Shown here: positions 7,816-17,136 of the stretch, piece after piece | How positions within the stretch are numbered: position 1 is the first letter of the stretch | How the letters are laid out: every line of letters starts with the position of its first letter | DNA from: DATMNI01 sp035570275 | GTDB lineage: Bacteria > Acidobacteriota > Terriglobia > Bryobacterales > Bryobacteraceae | Direction of reading: 5' to 3' | NCBI GenBank assembly: GCA_035570275.1 | Contig: DATMNI010000117.1 | Location: 28,896 to 92,895 of the forward strand | Length of the DNA: 64,000 bases | Program-made: the position numbers and the translations under genes | The notes under the pieces: generated by a model | What the model saw: only the letters and a program-made list of their open reading frames with translations | Database searches by the model: none | What the model was told of the DNA's origin: nothing

Positions 7816-10800
7816 ATGACTACACGCGCTACGTTGCTGCTGCTTTTCTTCGCTGTGCCAAGCTGGGCGCAGATGACCGCCGGCATCTCCGGCCGCGTCG
7901 AGGATGCCTCTGGGGCGCCGGTGGCCGGCGTCAACGTCAAGGTGAGGTCGGTCGAAACCGGGGCCACGCGCGTCGTCACCACCGACGAGGCGGGCAAGTT
8001 CCGCGCGCTCTCGCTGCCGTTGGGGCCGCAGGAAGTCCGCGCGGAACAGCGCAACTTCAAAACGGCTGTGCGCACCGGAATCAACCTCGAAGTCGGCCAG
8101 GAGGCCGTGGTCAATCTGCGGCTGGAAGTGGGCGATTTCGTCCAACAGGTTGTCGTGGTGCAGGAGGCCCCGGTGGTCAACACCACCACGGCTTCGGTCT
8201 CCGGCATGGTGGGCGAGCGCCAGATCAAGGAACTGCCGCTCAATGGCCGCAGTTGGGACAATCTGATCACGCTGAACTCCGGGGCCATCAACTACACGCT
8301 CAAAAGCCCGCAGACCAGCACCAGCAACGGGAACACTTTTTCGGTGGCGGGGCGCCGGCCCATGGACACTCTGGTGCTGCTCAACGGCATCGAATACACC
8401 GGGTCGAGCCAACTGGCGGTGACGCCCGGCGGCGTGAGCGGGGACTTGTTAGGGATTGACGCGGTGCGTGAGTTCAACGTGCTCACCGATACCTACTCGG
8501 CGGAGTACGGCAAGCGCGCCGGGGCACAGGTCAGCGTGGTGACGCAGAGCGGCGGCAACCAGGTGCACGGGTCGATGTTCGAGTTTCTGCGCAACAACGC
8601 GCTGGATGCGCGCAACTTCTTTGACCAGGGGCCGGCGCCGCCTTTCCGGCGGAACCAGTTCGGCGGCGCGCTGGGCGGCCCGGTGAAGAAGGACCGGCTG
8701 TTTCTGTTCGGCAATTACGAAGGATTCCGCCAGCGGCTGGCGGTGAGCAACGTGTCCGTGGTGCCCGACCAGCAGGCGCGGCAGGGCCTGGTGCCGAATG
8801 CCGCCGGGGTCTACACGCCGGTGGCGAACTTGAATGCGCGGATACTGCCATACATGTCGTTCTGGCCCGGCCCGAACGGCGCCGAGCTGCTGGCGAACGG
8901 CCTGCCGACGGGCACGGCGCTTTCGTACAACAACCCGCGGCAAGCGATCCGCGAGGACTTCGGCACGGTGCGGACGGACTACACTATCCGCGCGGGGGAT
9001 TCGCTCTCGGCCTCTTACACGGTGGACGATGGCAACAGCCTGATCCCGCAGGCCGACCCGCTGTTCGGCTCCTCCGTGATGCTGCGCAGCCAGGTGGCCA
9101 GCTTGCAGGAAACGCACATTGTGTCGCCGAACGTTTTGAACCGGTTCAGCGCGGGCTATTCGCGGGCGGGCTTCGGCTACGATTCGTCCCCGCTGGCCTC
9201 GTTTGACCCGGGGCTCTCATTTGTGACGGGTGGGGGACCGGGAGGGATCGTGATCGGCGGCGGCGCCACCACCACGGGGGTGGCTTCGCTGACGGCGGCG
9301 GGGCCGAACAACGCCGCCAACGTGTGGAATCGGCGGAACCTGTTTACCATTTCCGACAGCGTGCTGGTGAGCCACGGCATCCACCAAATCAGCGCGGGGG
9401 TGTGGTTTCAGCGGCTGCGCGATAATGAGAACACCGCGTCGCGCCGCCTGGGGCAGGCCAGTTTCGCCAGCCTGACTACGTTCCTGCAAGGCACGGTGAC
9501 CACGTTCCAGGTGGTTCCGAACCCAACCGAATTGGGCTGGCGAAGCCTGTTCGGCGCCTGGTATTTGCAGGACACCATCAAGCTGCGCCGCAACCTGACG
9601 TTGCAGGTGGGGCTCCGCCACGAATTCACCACCGGGTGGAATGAGGTTGAGGGAAGGGCGGCCAACTACATCACAGATGGACAGGGCGTTCTTCTGACGG
9701 CGCCGCACGTGGGCGATTCGGCCTACACCACGAACAATAGCAAGCTGCTGTTCGGGCCGCGCGTTTCGCTGGCCTGGGACACGTTCGGAAACGGCAAGAC
9801 GGCGGTCCGCGCCGGGTTCGGCACTTACTATTCGGTGATCGACGCGCTCAGTTTTCTACTGAACTCGCTGCCGCCGGCCAACGGGTCGCTTTCGTTTGCC
9901 AACGCGTCCCTGTTCGCCAACGAGCCGCTGACGCCAGGCGCGCCGGTGCCGCCATCCTGCGGGCCGGGCGTGCCCACGCCCTGCACTACGTATGCCCCGC
10001 AGGGCGTGCAGGCCGATGCCAAAACGCCCACTGTCCAGGAGTGGAACCTGGCGGTGGAGCACCAGTTGAGTTCGACCATGGCGCTGCGGCTGGCATACGT
10101 CGGGTCGTTCGGTTACCACGGCCTGCTGAGCGTGGACCCCAACAGCATTCCGCCGCAGGTTTGTACCAACGCCGCCGGTTGCCAGGCGGGCGGCACGGCA
10201 GTGGCTGCGAACCAGGGCCGCGTGGCTCAAGGCGCGCAGTATATTCCGGTGGGCACCCGGCCCAACCCGTATTTGTCGGGCGGCTTCTTTTGGTACACGG
10301 AGGGCAACAGCAGCTACAACGCGCTGCAAGCCGAAGTGACGCGCCGCCTCAGCCGCGGTCTGCAATTCCGCGCCAATTATACGTGGTCGAAGAACCTGGA
10401 CATGAATTCCGGGCTAACCGGAGCCCAGGCAAACAATCAGGCGCAAATGATTTTGGACCGTAACGATCTGCGCCGCGACTGGGGTCTCTCGGCATTCAAC
10501 GTGACCCAGCAGGCCAGCATCTCGATGCATTACGAACTGCCATTCGGCCGCGGCAAGCGGACGGGCGGCTGGCAGGTGAATTCCATTGCGACGCTGCTCA
10601 CGGGCTTCCCGTTCACGCCGCAGATTGGCGCCAACCGGTCGGGCGACGGCGACACGCGGAACCCCGACCGGCCGTCGTTGAACCCATCATTCCAAGGCCC
10701 GGTGCTGTTGCAGAGTCAGACCCAATGGTTCAACCCGAACGCGTTCGTGCTGCCCACCGCGGGCACGTTTGGGAACCTGGGCAGGGGAACGTTCAACGGC

Positions 10801-11028
10801 CCGGGCCTGGCGAACCTGGATGTTTCGCTGCTGAAGAACACAGCCGTGAGCGAAAGGCTGAACGCTCAGTTCCGGGCGGAGTTTTTCAACGTGCTCAACC
10901 ACACCAACCTGGGAACGCCGAACGCCATCGCGTTTGCGGGCACAGCCTACAGCGGGTCGGCGGGGCTGATTACGAGCACGGCGACTACTTCGCGGCAGAT
11001 TCAGTTTGGGTTGAAGCTGATCTGGTAG
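7816..11028 (+). CDS. Oar-like TonB-dependent receptor
   Basis: About 1070 residues. A signal peptide (TTRATLLLLFFAVPSWA) precedes a carboxypeptidase-regulatory-like beta-sandwich (ISGRVEDASGAPVAGVNVKV, about residues 25-105), a plug domain (KELPLNGRSWDNLITLNSG; EFNVLTDTYSAEYGKRAGAQ) and a very large barrel ending in a terminal aromatic-type strand (RQIQFGLKLIW). This architecture is hugely expanded in Acidobacteria; the ligand is unknown, often polysaccharide or peptide derived. ATG at 7816 is preferred over the in-frame GTG at 7807 because it follows a GGTGG Shine-Dalgarno-like stretch and gives a better signal peptide. Confidence 0.93.
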   Translation: MTTRATLLLLFFAVPSWAQMTAGISGRVEDASGAPVAGVNVKVRSVETGATRVVTTDEAGKFRALSLPLGPQEVRAEQRNFKTAVRTGINLEVGQEAVVNLRLEVGDFVQQVVVVQEAPVVNTTTASVSGMVGERQIKELPLNGRSWDNLITLNSGAINYTLKSPQTSTSNGNTFSVAGRRPMDTLVLLNGIEYTGSSQLAVTPGGVSGDLLGIDAVREFNVLTDTYSAEYGKRAGAQVSVVTQSGGNQVHGSMFEFLRNNALDARNFFDQGPAPPFRRNQFGGALGGPVKKDRLFLFGNYEGFRQRLAVSNVSVVPDQQARQGLVPNAAGVYTPVANLNARILPYMSFWPGPNGAELLANGLPTGTALSYNNPRQAIREDFGTVRTDYTIRAGDSLSASYTVDDGNSLIPQADPLFGSSVMLRSQVASLQETHIVSPNVLNRFSAGYSRAGFGYDSSPLASFDPGLSFVTGGGPGGIVIGGGATTTGVASLTAAGPNNAANVWNRRNLFTISDSVLVSHGIHQISAGVWFQRLRDNENTASRRLGQASFASLTTFLQGTVTTFQVVPNPTELGWRSLFGAWYLQDTIKLRRNLTLQVGLRHEFTTGWNEVEGRAANYITDGQGVLLTAPHVGDSAYTTNNSKLLFGPRVSLAWDTFGNGKTAVRAGFGTYYSVIDALSFLLNSLPPANGSLSFANASLFANEPLTPGAPVPPSCGPGVPTPCTTYAPQGVQADAKTPTVQEWNLAVEHQLSSTMALRLAYVGSFGYHGLLSVDPNSIPPQVCTNAAGCQAGGTAVAANQGRVAQGAQYIPVGTRPNPYLSGGFFWYTEGNSSYNALQAEVTRRLSRGLQFRANYTWSKNLDMNSGLTGAQANNQAQMILDRNDLRRDWGLSAFNVTQQASISMHYELPFGRGKRTGGWQVNSIATLLTGFPFTPQIGANRSGDGDTRNPDRPSLNPSFQGPVLLQSQTQWFNPNAFVLPTAGTFGNLGRGTFNGPGLANLDVSLLKNTAVSERLNAQFRAEFFNVLNHTNLGTPNAIAFAGTAYSGSAGLITSTATTSRQIQFGLKLIW

Positions 11029-11043
11029 GGGAGCTTGCTAATG

Positions 11044-11059
11044 TGACCAGAAGTGGTCA
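11044..11059. promoter_or_regulatory. Palindromic operator of the Phd/PIN operon
   Basis: Perfect inverted repeat TGACCA-gaag-TGGTCA ending 10 bases before the antitoxin ATG, with a third TGACCA half-site overlapping the start codon at 11071-11076. Position and symmetry fit autoregulation by the Phd/YefM-type antitoxin. Confidence 0.6.
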
Positions 11060-11069
11060 TAATAGTGAA

Positions 11070-11348
11070 ATGACCAACGTTGGCATTGCAGAGTTCAAGA
11101 CTCATCTCAGCGAGTATGTTCGCGCCGCTCAGAAGGGCAAGGAGATCATCATCAAAGACCGCGATACGCCCGTGGCCAAACTGGTTCCTATCGACGACGC
11201 GCGCCCGGCGCTGCCGAAGATCATTCGAGCTACGCGCTCCTGGGCGGAGTTTGAGCGCATGCTCGATGCTGCGCCCGACCCGCCCCAGATTCCGGCTGAC
11301 GCGATAGATCGCGCCATCGAGGAGACTAGAAAGGACGTCTACGATTAA
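11070..11348 (+). CDS. Phd/YefM-type antitoxin
   Basis: 92 residues. N-terminal NVGIAEFKTHLSEYVRAAQKG followed by IIIKDRDTPVAKLVP is the Phd/YefM DNA-binding fold; the C-terminal half (WAEFERMLDAAPDPP) is the disordered toxin-binding part. The ATG at 11070 abuts a palindromic operator and the stop is immediately followed by the toxin GTG. Confidence 0.9.
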   Translation: MTNVGIAEFKTHLSEYVRAAQKGKEIIIKDRDTPVAKLVPIDDARPALPKIIRATRSWAEFERMLDAAPDPPQIPADAIDRAIEETRKDVYD

Positions 11349-11804
11349 GTGGATCGCAGGCGAGCTTACTTAGACACGTCCGTCATTTTGCGAAGGTTGC
11401 TCAGGCATCCCTACGCCTTGAAAGGGCTTACCGGTTGGGATCTGGTGGCGAGCGATCTGATGGAGGTAGAGGCGCTCCGCACTCTATACCGAGTCCATTC
11501 GGAGGGGCTTCTGAGCGACGACGTTTTGGGTGCGCGAATGGCGGAACTGCGGGAAGGCGTGGCCGCTCTGGAACAATTCCCGATTACCAAGTCCGTGCTC
11601 AGGCGGGCCGGCGGACCTTTTCCGGGTATTCTCAAGGCCCTCGACGCAATTCATTTGGCTACCGCGCTGCTGTGGTCTGAGCACTTCGGCGAGAACGTTG
11701 TGATGATTACCCACGATCGCCAACTCGCCAGGGTGGCACGTGCCAGTGGACTCGAAGTCTACCCTTGGCCGATGCCAACACCCAGTGGGCCGCCAAGTGT
11801 ATAG
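11349..11804 (+). CDS. PIN-domain toxin (VapC-like)
   Basis: 151-residue PIN ribonuclease. Acidic active-site residues are visible: YLDTSVILRRLL (Asp 9), an E in DLMEVEALRTL (about residue 40), KALDAIHLATALL (Asp near 100) and MITHDRQL (Asp near 121). Likely cleaves tRNA or mRNA when freed from the upstream antitoxin. GTG start directly after the antitoxin stop, so translation is coupled. Confidence 0.9.
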   Translation: MDRRRAYLDTSVILRRLLRHPYALKGLTGWDLVASDLMEVEALRTLYRVHSEGLLSDDVLGARMAELREGVAALEQFPITKSVLRRAGGPFPGILKALDAIHLATALLWSEHFGENVVMITHDRQLARVARASGLEVYPWPMPTPSGPPSV

Positions 11805-12068
11805 AGGACCTTCGGGACCTGCATAGTGTTAGCCGCGTGACACCGCCAGGTCGACGCCGTAGCCTAGGAAGCCGGCAGCAGGGCACCCGCGGCTTTCACG
11901 GCAGAGGCGATCCGGGCCACCTTGGCCCAAAAAGATCGTCAAACAAAGGACTTAGAGGCCATTTCCAGACAATTTGGCCCGTTTTGGATATGCGGAGCCT
12001 CATTCGGCATCGGGCGTCTCCACCACCTGGTCGAACACCAGCACTTCGCAACGTTCGATTCGTCTGCC
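11805..12068. other. Intergenic spacer, possible C-terminal gene relic
   Basis: No gene. On the minus strand a short frame ending at about 12004 (ERCEVLVFDQVVETPDAE then stop) reads like the tail of a lost protein, but it is closed off upstream near 12070 and was not identified. Confidence 0.3.
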
Positions 12069-14936
12069 CTACCGCTGCCGGCGGCCCGGGCCTGAAGGGG
12101 CTGCGGGGCGGCCATCGCCGGTGATTACGTATTCGGCTTGGTCGCGGGGGCCGCCTGACTTGGCCAGCTTAACGGTACCGAGCGCATCGTTGCCGGCCAG
12201 GACGAGGACCATGTGTGCCGCGTCGAGCGGGTTCCTGGCGGCCAAGCTCAGAGCTTCACGTTCCCCGGCGCGGATTGTGCCTTCGATCTTGAACGCGGCG
12301 GCGGTATAGTCCAGGCCGATCTTGCCGGACCAGGCGGCCAGCGCCGCATTGGATTCGGGACGGCCGACGAAGATGACGTCGCGGTGCTGCAGTAAGTCGT
12401 CGGACACCTCGAAATCCTTATAGATCGGGACCTCGCTTTCGTATTGGTCGAGATAGCGGGTCTGTAACTGCTCGGCGGCATAACGGTTGGCGCCGGCTTC
12501 GCGTAGCGTGCCGTACACCAGCACGGCCGAGCTCAAGCGGCGGGCGATGTCGCCGACCAGATAGGCCGGGCCATTCTCCGGCTCCTTGAATTCGAAGGGG
12601 ACTCCTGCCTTGTCGAGGAACGACTGCGCTGTCACCGTCCTGGTTGTGTTGGCCGTGAAATAATCGGCCATCAATTTCAAGAAGGCATCGTCACCCATCT
12701 TGCGGCGCAGCCCATCCAGGAACAGCACGCCTTTCGTTTCCTCCATGCGGAAGCGGTTGATGGGGTTATCGGCCGCCAACTTCAGGCCGCGCCAGGCGAT
12801 TTGGCGCGCCTTCACGGCTTTCTCGACGTCATCCGATGAGAGCACCTCGAGATAGGCGACCGAGCCGGCGGCGAACCAGGTATCGGCATCGGAAGCGGGG
12901 ACGATCCAGCCTTTCCAGAGGCGGTCCTGAAATGCGGCGCCCCGTGCGGTAAGGTCAAGCCCGGTACGGTCAGGCGCTGGACGGTCAGGCCCGTAACGGT
13001 CAGGCGCTGGACGGTCAGCCGCGGAACGGGCTGGCGCGGCCCCGGCCGGCTTCGTCGGATGCAGACGGGCGGTTTCGTTTTCGCCAATGGCGGCGCTCAG
13101 ACTGGCCGTCGGCTCGGCGCTGAAAAGATAATAGCCGGAAGGGTAGAGGCCATCGTTCTTTTCGTAAGTGCTGCGGCCGCCGGCCACCCACTCCCGCTGG
13201 TTCGGCTTGCCGATGGCGCCCCAGACCATCAGGCGGTTGGCCATATCGGCGGTGACCACCTTGGCGTCCATCGTGCTGGCGCTGACCAGCGGCGCGGTGC
13301 GGAAAGCGAGGAAGCCGAACTGCTCGTCGATCTGGCCGCGATACTTCTGGTAGAGATCCTGCCATGCCAGGTCGCGTATGGCCGGAACGTAGGGAACGTA
13401 TTCGGGCTGGCCGTGCGGATCGGGCAGATACTCGGTGCGGATGGTGAGGTCTTTGGCGTTGTTATTGCCCCAGTAGAAGCCTTCCGTGTTCTGGAACCAT
13501 TCGTTGCGGGTACTGCGCCACAGCTTGGTGTGATTGGTGCCGAGTTCGTACATGGCGATCTCGTTGTTCTTGGCATCGCCCATGATCCACTCATTGGTGT
13601 AGAGGCCGTTGTTCTTAGTGCCCAGGCGCTCCACCATTTCGGTGATGCTGCCGGCGTATTGAATGGCCATGCGGGCGCGGTAGGCCACAGGCGTGCCCTG
13701 CGCATTGAAGGGCGTCTGGCGGATGGTGGTTTCGGTGAGGACCACGCCGGCATCGTTCTGATACCAGTCGGTGCCGCTCTCGATGCCGCCGGGGTAGCTC
13801 TGCATCAACATGCGGTGACCGGATTCGGGCTTGATATCGAGCCAGACGTTGGTCTGTTCGGCCAGGGTGAGAGGCCACCAGGTGACGTGGCCGACCACTA
13901 TCTTGCCGTCCCTGGTGGCGGCGCCGGTGGCGGCGAAGGCGCTGCAGCGGTCAGTGACCGGGACGTCGCGCTTCTTATCGAAATAAGCCGGGGAGTCGAA
14001 CCGGAGGCCTTCCAGACCGGTGGGTGTGATGGTCATGGCCGACCGCAGTTCGCCCATTTCCACGGTGACGTTGGCGACCACGATATCGACCAGGTCGATC
14101 GGGCGGCCCTGCCATCTGGCGCCGGCATCGGAAGCGCCCTCGGCAATGCCGCGCATTTCTTCGAGGATTTCGCGATCGAAGCCGCGCAGGAAGAAAGCGT
14201 TGGCGGTGGTGCGTAGGCCGGCCCATCCCTGCGCGTTAGTGCTGGGTCCCGCGCCCAGGTCGGCGGCGCACCGGTCCAGGTACTCGGGGATTTCGCGGGC
14301 CATCAGATAGCCGTGCTGATAGCCGCGTTCGTAGGGCTTGCCTTCGATGTGCAGGTAGATCCATCCGGCGGCGGGATAGCGATAGGCGGGGCCGAAGGTC
14401 TTGACGGCTTCGCGCGTGGGCCACTCGTCGGCCGAGCCTACTTCATCGAGGCTGACGCCATCGAACCAAGCCTTGCCGCGGAATCCACCGCCATTGCCTA
14501 CGGTGAGGACGATGTTGTCCGACGCGCGGCTGGCGACGAACCGAAGGCTGAGGCGGGTCCACGGCTGGGTATTGCCGACAGACGCGGAGTGGACGTCGAA
14601 GGGCATGGAGGCCATGCTCAAGGCGGCGCCGATGGCTATAGGGGAGCGGTCGAGGTCGCGCACGGTGAGCGCCTCCGTACGCACCCAGCCGCTGAGTTCG
14701 TAGCGCTTGCCGATGGTGAGGGATACAGGGGCGGAGCGCACCAGCGCGTCAGGCGACGGGCCGCCGGGTTCGACGCGCAGCGATTTGCCGGTGCCGTGGT
14801 GAATGGCGGCATCGGCGGAGGCGGCGCCGTGGACAGTGGTCCAGCCATGGTTGGGCTGATCGAACCCAGCCTGGTAAACCGTGGTGGCGGCCTGGGCGGC
14901 TGCGGCGGCTAGAAGACAGATGGCGAGTCGAGACAT
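12069..14936 (-). CDS. Secreted C45-type Ntn hydrolase with M1-peptidase-like tail
   Basis: 955 residues starting at the ATG at 14936, which has an AGGAG site upstream; the open frame further upstream is non-coding. Signal peptide (SRLAICLLAAAAAQAA), then a carbohydrate-binding-like sandwich (about 25-175), then a phospholipase-B/C45-like core with the nucleophile context TDRCSAFAATGAATRDGKIVVGH (Cys near 331) and KPYERGYQHG upstream. After a 15-bp-repeat-encoded linker (about 635-660) the C-terminus resembles the end of M1 aminopeptidase-type proteins (LKLMADYFTANTTRTVTAQSFLDKAG), without an HEXXH zinc site. Substrate unknown; probably cleaves amide bonds outside the cytoplasm. No operon partner. 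Confidence 0.75.
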   Translation of the reverse strand: MSRLAICLLAAAAAQAATTVYQAGFDQPNHGWTTVHGAASADAAIHHGTGKSLRVEPGGPSPDALVRSAPVSLTIGKRYELSGWVRTEALTVRDLDRSPIAIGAALSMASMPFDVHSASVGNTQPWTRLSLRFVASRASDNIVLTVGNGGGFRGKAWFDGVSLDEVGSADEWPTREAVKTFGPAYRYPAAGWIYLHIEGKPYERGYQHGYLMAREIPEYLDRCAADLGAGPSTNAQGWAGLRTTANAFFLRGFDREILEEMRGIAEGASDAGARWQGRPIDLVDIVVANVTVEMGELRSAMTITPTGLEGLRFDSPAYFDKKRDVPVTDRCSAFAATGAATRDGKIVVGHVTWWPLTLAEQTNVWLDIKPESGHRMLMQSYPGGIESGTDWYQNDAGVVLTETTIRQTPFNAQGTPVAYRARMAIQYAGSITEMVERLGTKNNGLYTNEWIMGDAKNNEIAMYELGTNHTKLWRSTRNEWFQNTEGFYWGNNNAKDLTIRTEYLPDPHGQPEYVPYVPAIRDLAWQDLYQKYRGQIDEQFGFLAFRTAPLVSASTMDAKVVTADMANRLMVWGAIGKPNQREWVAGGRSTYEKNDGLYPSGYYLFSAEPTASLSAAIGENETARLHPTKPAGAAPARSAADRPAPDRYGPDRPAPDRTGLDLTARGAAFQDRLWKGWIVPASDADTWFAAGSVAYLEVLSSDDVEKAVKARQIAWRGLKLAADNPINRFRMEETKGVLFLDGLRRKMGDDAFLKLMADYFTANTTRTVTAQSFLDKAGVPFEFKEPENGPAYLVGDIARRLSSAVLVYGTLREAGANRYAAEQLQTRYLDQYESEVPIYKDFEVSDDLLQHRDVIFVGRPESNAALAAWSGKIGLDYTAAAFKIEGTIRAGEREALSLAARNPLDAAHMVLVLAGNDALGTVKLAKSGGPRDQAEYVITGDGRPAAPSGPGRRQR
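12962..13036. repeat. In-frame 15-bp minisatellite, five units
   Basis: Five tandem 15-bp units (for example CTGGACGGTCAGGCC) inside the C45-type hydrolase gene, encoding 5-residue steps such as RPAPD/RYGPD/RPAPD/RTGLD. Multiples of three keep the frame. Confidence 0.85.
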
Positions 14937-15292
14937 GGGCACTCCTGATGGGATTAGGATATCAGAGGGTAGGTGACGCTGCGGGGTTACGTGGTTGTCG
15001 CCCGGAGCCGTGTGCACCAACTCCAGTTGGCGAAGACACCACCACCGTGGGCCGGCCTTCACGGCGGCGCCTCCTGGACTGACCAATTTCGGAGTAGCCG
15101 ACGGCACAAGCGGGCGTCCGGGTTCCGCATTGTGGAAGGGCGCCGCCGGAACGTGACCCGAGCCATCACCACACACCGCTTCGGATTGTGGGCTTCGTTC
15201 GAGACTGACTTTACCTGGAGGGTGAAGGCCGGTCCCCCCGATCGAAACTTGGCAGGGACGGTCAGCGGCAGGCTTTCACGCCATTTACCCGT
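14937..15292. other. 356-base spacer, nothing recognised
   Basis: Lies between the hydrolase start and the end of the lasso exporter gene. Open frames here are not protein-like. It should hold the hydrolase promoter and the end of the lasso operon transcript, but no clear terminator hairpin with a T-run was found. Confidence 0.4.
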
Positions 15293-17110
15293 TCAGGTGG
15301 TTTGGGCGACCCAACCCTGGGCATAGTAGCCGCCCGCCGCCAGCAACTGGTCGTGCGAGCCGCTCTCGATGACCCGGCCTTCGGACATGACGTGAATCGT
15401 GTCGGCGATCATGGCGGTGGTGAAGCGATGCGTGATCACAATCGCGGTCCGGCCGGCCGCCAACTGGCGGAACCGGCGCAGCCAGTCGGCGGCCGCCCAA
15501 GGGTCCATGGCGCTGGTGGGCTCGTCCAGGATCAGAATGGGGGACTGCCGCAGAAACGCCCGCGCCAGCGCGATCCGCTGCCATTGGCCCGCGCTCAACT
15601 CGGTACCGTTTTCAAACCACCGGCCGAGCACCTGGTCGTATCCGGCCGGCAGGCCGGCGATAATCGCGGCGGCGCCGGCGGCCTCGGTGGCCTTCTGGAT
15701 AACGGGGAGAGGCGGCAACGCCGCCAGGTCTCCGAATGCAATGTTCTCCGCCGCCGTGGCGTTGTAATGCACCGGCTGCTGGAAGAGGACCGAGATAGAG
15801 CCGCGGAGAGTGTCCAACTCCAACCTTCGCAGATCGACGCCATCCAGTTCGACAACGCCGGATTCGGGATCGTAAAAGCGGCACAACAGCTTAATCAGAG
15901 TGCTCTTGCCGGCGCCGTTGGTGCCCACAATGGCGGTAATCCGGCCGGCGGGAATCTCCAGATCCAGATCCTTCAGCGCCAGCCTGTCGGTTCCCGGATA
16001 TCGGAACGAGACCTGCCGGAAGCGGATGCTCTGGCGCACGGGAGCGGCCGGCAGCGATGGTTCAGAGTTGACGACCCGGGGTTTGAGTTCCAGGAATTCG
16101 AACAGATCGCCCAGGAACAGGACGTTGCCGTAGAGGTGCCCCACGTTTTCAAGCAGCGACCGGCTGAGCCTCATTCCTTGTTGAAATGCCTGGTAGAACA
16201 ACGCCAGATCGCCCAACGTCAACTGACCGCGAAACACCCGCCACGCTACCCAGCCAATCGACACACCCGAAACGACCAATACGAACAGCCCCGCGCCCAG
16301 TTCGGCGACACCCTGCTTCGCGGTCAACTGCAAACGCTCGGTGCGTAGCCGCGTGCGCAGCGTCCGGTAGGCTGACTGGAAGTGCTCACCCAACCCGAAA
16401 AGGCGGATCTCCGCCGCCGTCTCGCCGGCTGTCAGCAGCCAGTCGTAATACGAGGTGCGCCGTTCATCCGAGGTCACGCGTTGCCGCCAGTAGTGCTGGT
16501 CCATGGCATGGCGCAGCACCACGAATAGTGCCGGCAGCGTGCTGACGACGAGCGCTACCGGCAGCCAGGCGCCGAATGGAATTACGACCACGACCATGGA
16601 GGCGAGCGTGATACCGTTCTGAAAGATGGTCCCGAGGTTTTCCAGCAGCGCGATCGGGCGATACCCGGCTTGCGACCGCGCACGGTGGAGATGATCGTAG
16701 AACTCGGCGTTATCGTAGAAGGCCAGATCGACGGCTACCGATTTCCGTTGAATGAGGTCGCTGATATGGTCCTGGACCAGCTCGGCTTGCGAGGTTCGCA
16801 GCCAACTGGCCGACACGCCAGCCACCTCACCGATCAAAATCAGCGCTCCCATCGCCGCCACCAGCAGCAGCGTGTGGCTGTTAATCGCTCCCGATGCCGG
16901 AGAACGTATCGCGGCGACCAGGCTGTTGACCAGGGTACGAGTCAGGTAAACCGTCGCCACTGGAAGCAGTCCCTGGAAGACCAGGAGCGCGGCCCAGATA
17001 GCCGAATGCTTCGGGGCGGCATACCACACCAGACGCAGCGCCTGGACTATGTAAGGAAACTGGGCGGCGATCTTGCGAAACTTGGAGAGGAGGTAGGAGC
17101 GGCTAGCCAT
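15293..17110 (-). CDS. Lasso-peptide ABC exporter (permease-ATPase fusion)
   Basis: 605-residue half-transporter and last gene of lasso operon 1. Six-helix membrane domain in residues about 30-330, then the ATPase: Walker A GTNGAGKST (Lys 402), signature LSAGQWQR, Walker B ILILDEPTSA (about 525) and the H-loop VITHR. Lasso clusters typically carry such a D protein for export and immunity. It begins 26 bases after the nucleotidyltransferase gene. It has no C39 peptidase domain, consistent with leader removal by a separate B protein. It is the only exporter near either lasso locus, so it may serve both. Confidence 0.88.
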   Translation of the reverse strand: MASRSYLLSKFRKIAAQFPYIVQALRLVWYAAPKHSAIWAALLVFQGLLPVATVYLTRTLVNSLVAAIRSPASGAINSHTLLLVAAMGALILIGEVAGVSASWLRTSQAELVQDHISDLIQRKSVAVDLAFYDNAEFYDHLHRARSQAGYRPIALLENLGTIFQNGITLASMVVVVIPFGAWLPVALVVSTLPALFVVLRHAMDQHYWRQRVTSDERRTSYYDWLLTAGETAAEIRLFGLGEHFQSAYRTLRTRLRTERLQLTAKQGVAELGAGLFVLVVSGVSIGWVAWRVFRGQLTLGDLALFYQAFQQGMRLSRSLLENVGHLYGNVLFLGDLFEFLELKPRVVNSEPSLPAAPVRQSIRFRQVSFRYPGTDRLALKDLDLEIPAGRITAIVGTNGAGKSTLIKLLCRFYDPESGVVELDGVDLRRLELDTLRGSISVLFQQPVHYNATAAENIAFGDLAALPPLPVIQKATEAAGAAAIIAGLPAGYDQVLGRWFENGTELSAGQWQRIALARAFLRQSPILILDEPTSAMDPWAAADWLRRFRQLAAGRTAIVITHRFTTAMIADTIHVMSEGRVIESGSHDQLLAAGGYYAQGWVAQTT

Positions 17111-17136
17111 AATTTACTGCGTTGCAGCGGGCCGTT

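Noticed and set aside
13059..14216. 385-codon plus-strand open frame
   Set aside because: Lies opposite the C45-type hydrolase, which has a signal peptide and family motifs; the frame has no recognisable domain.
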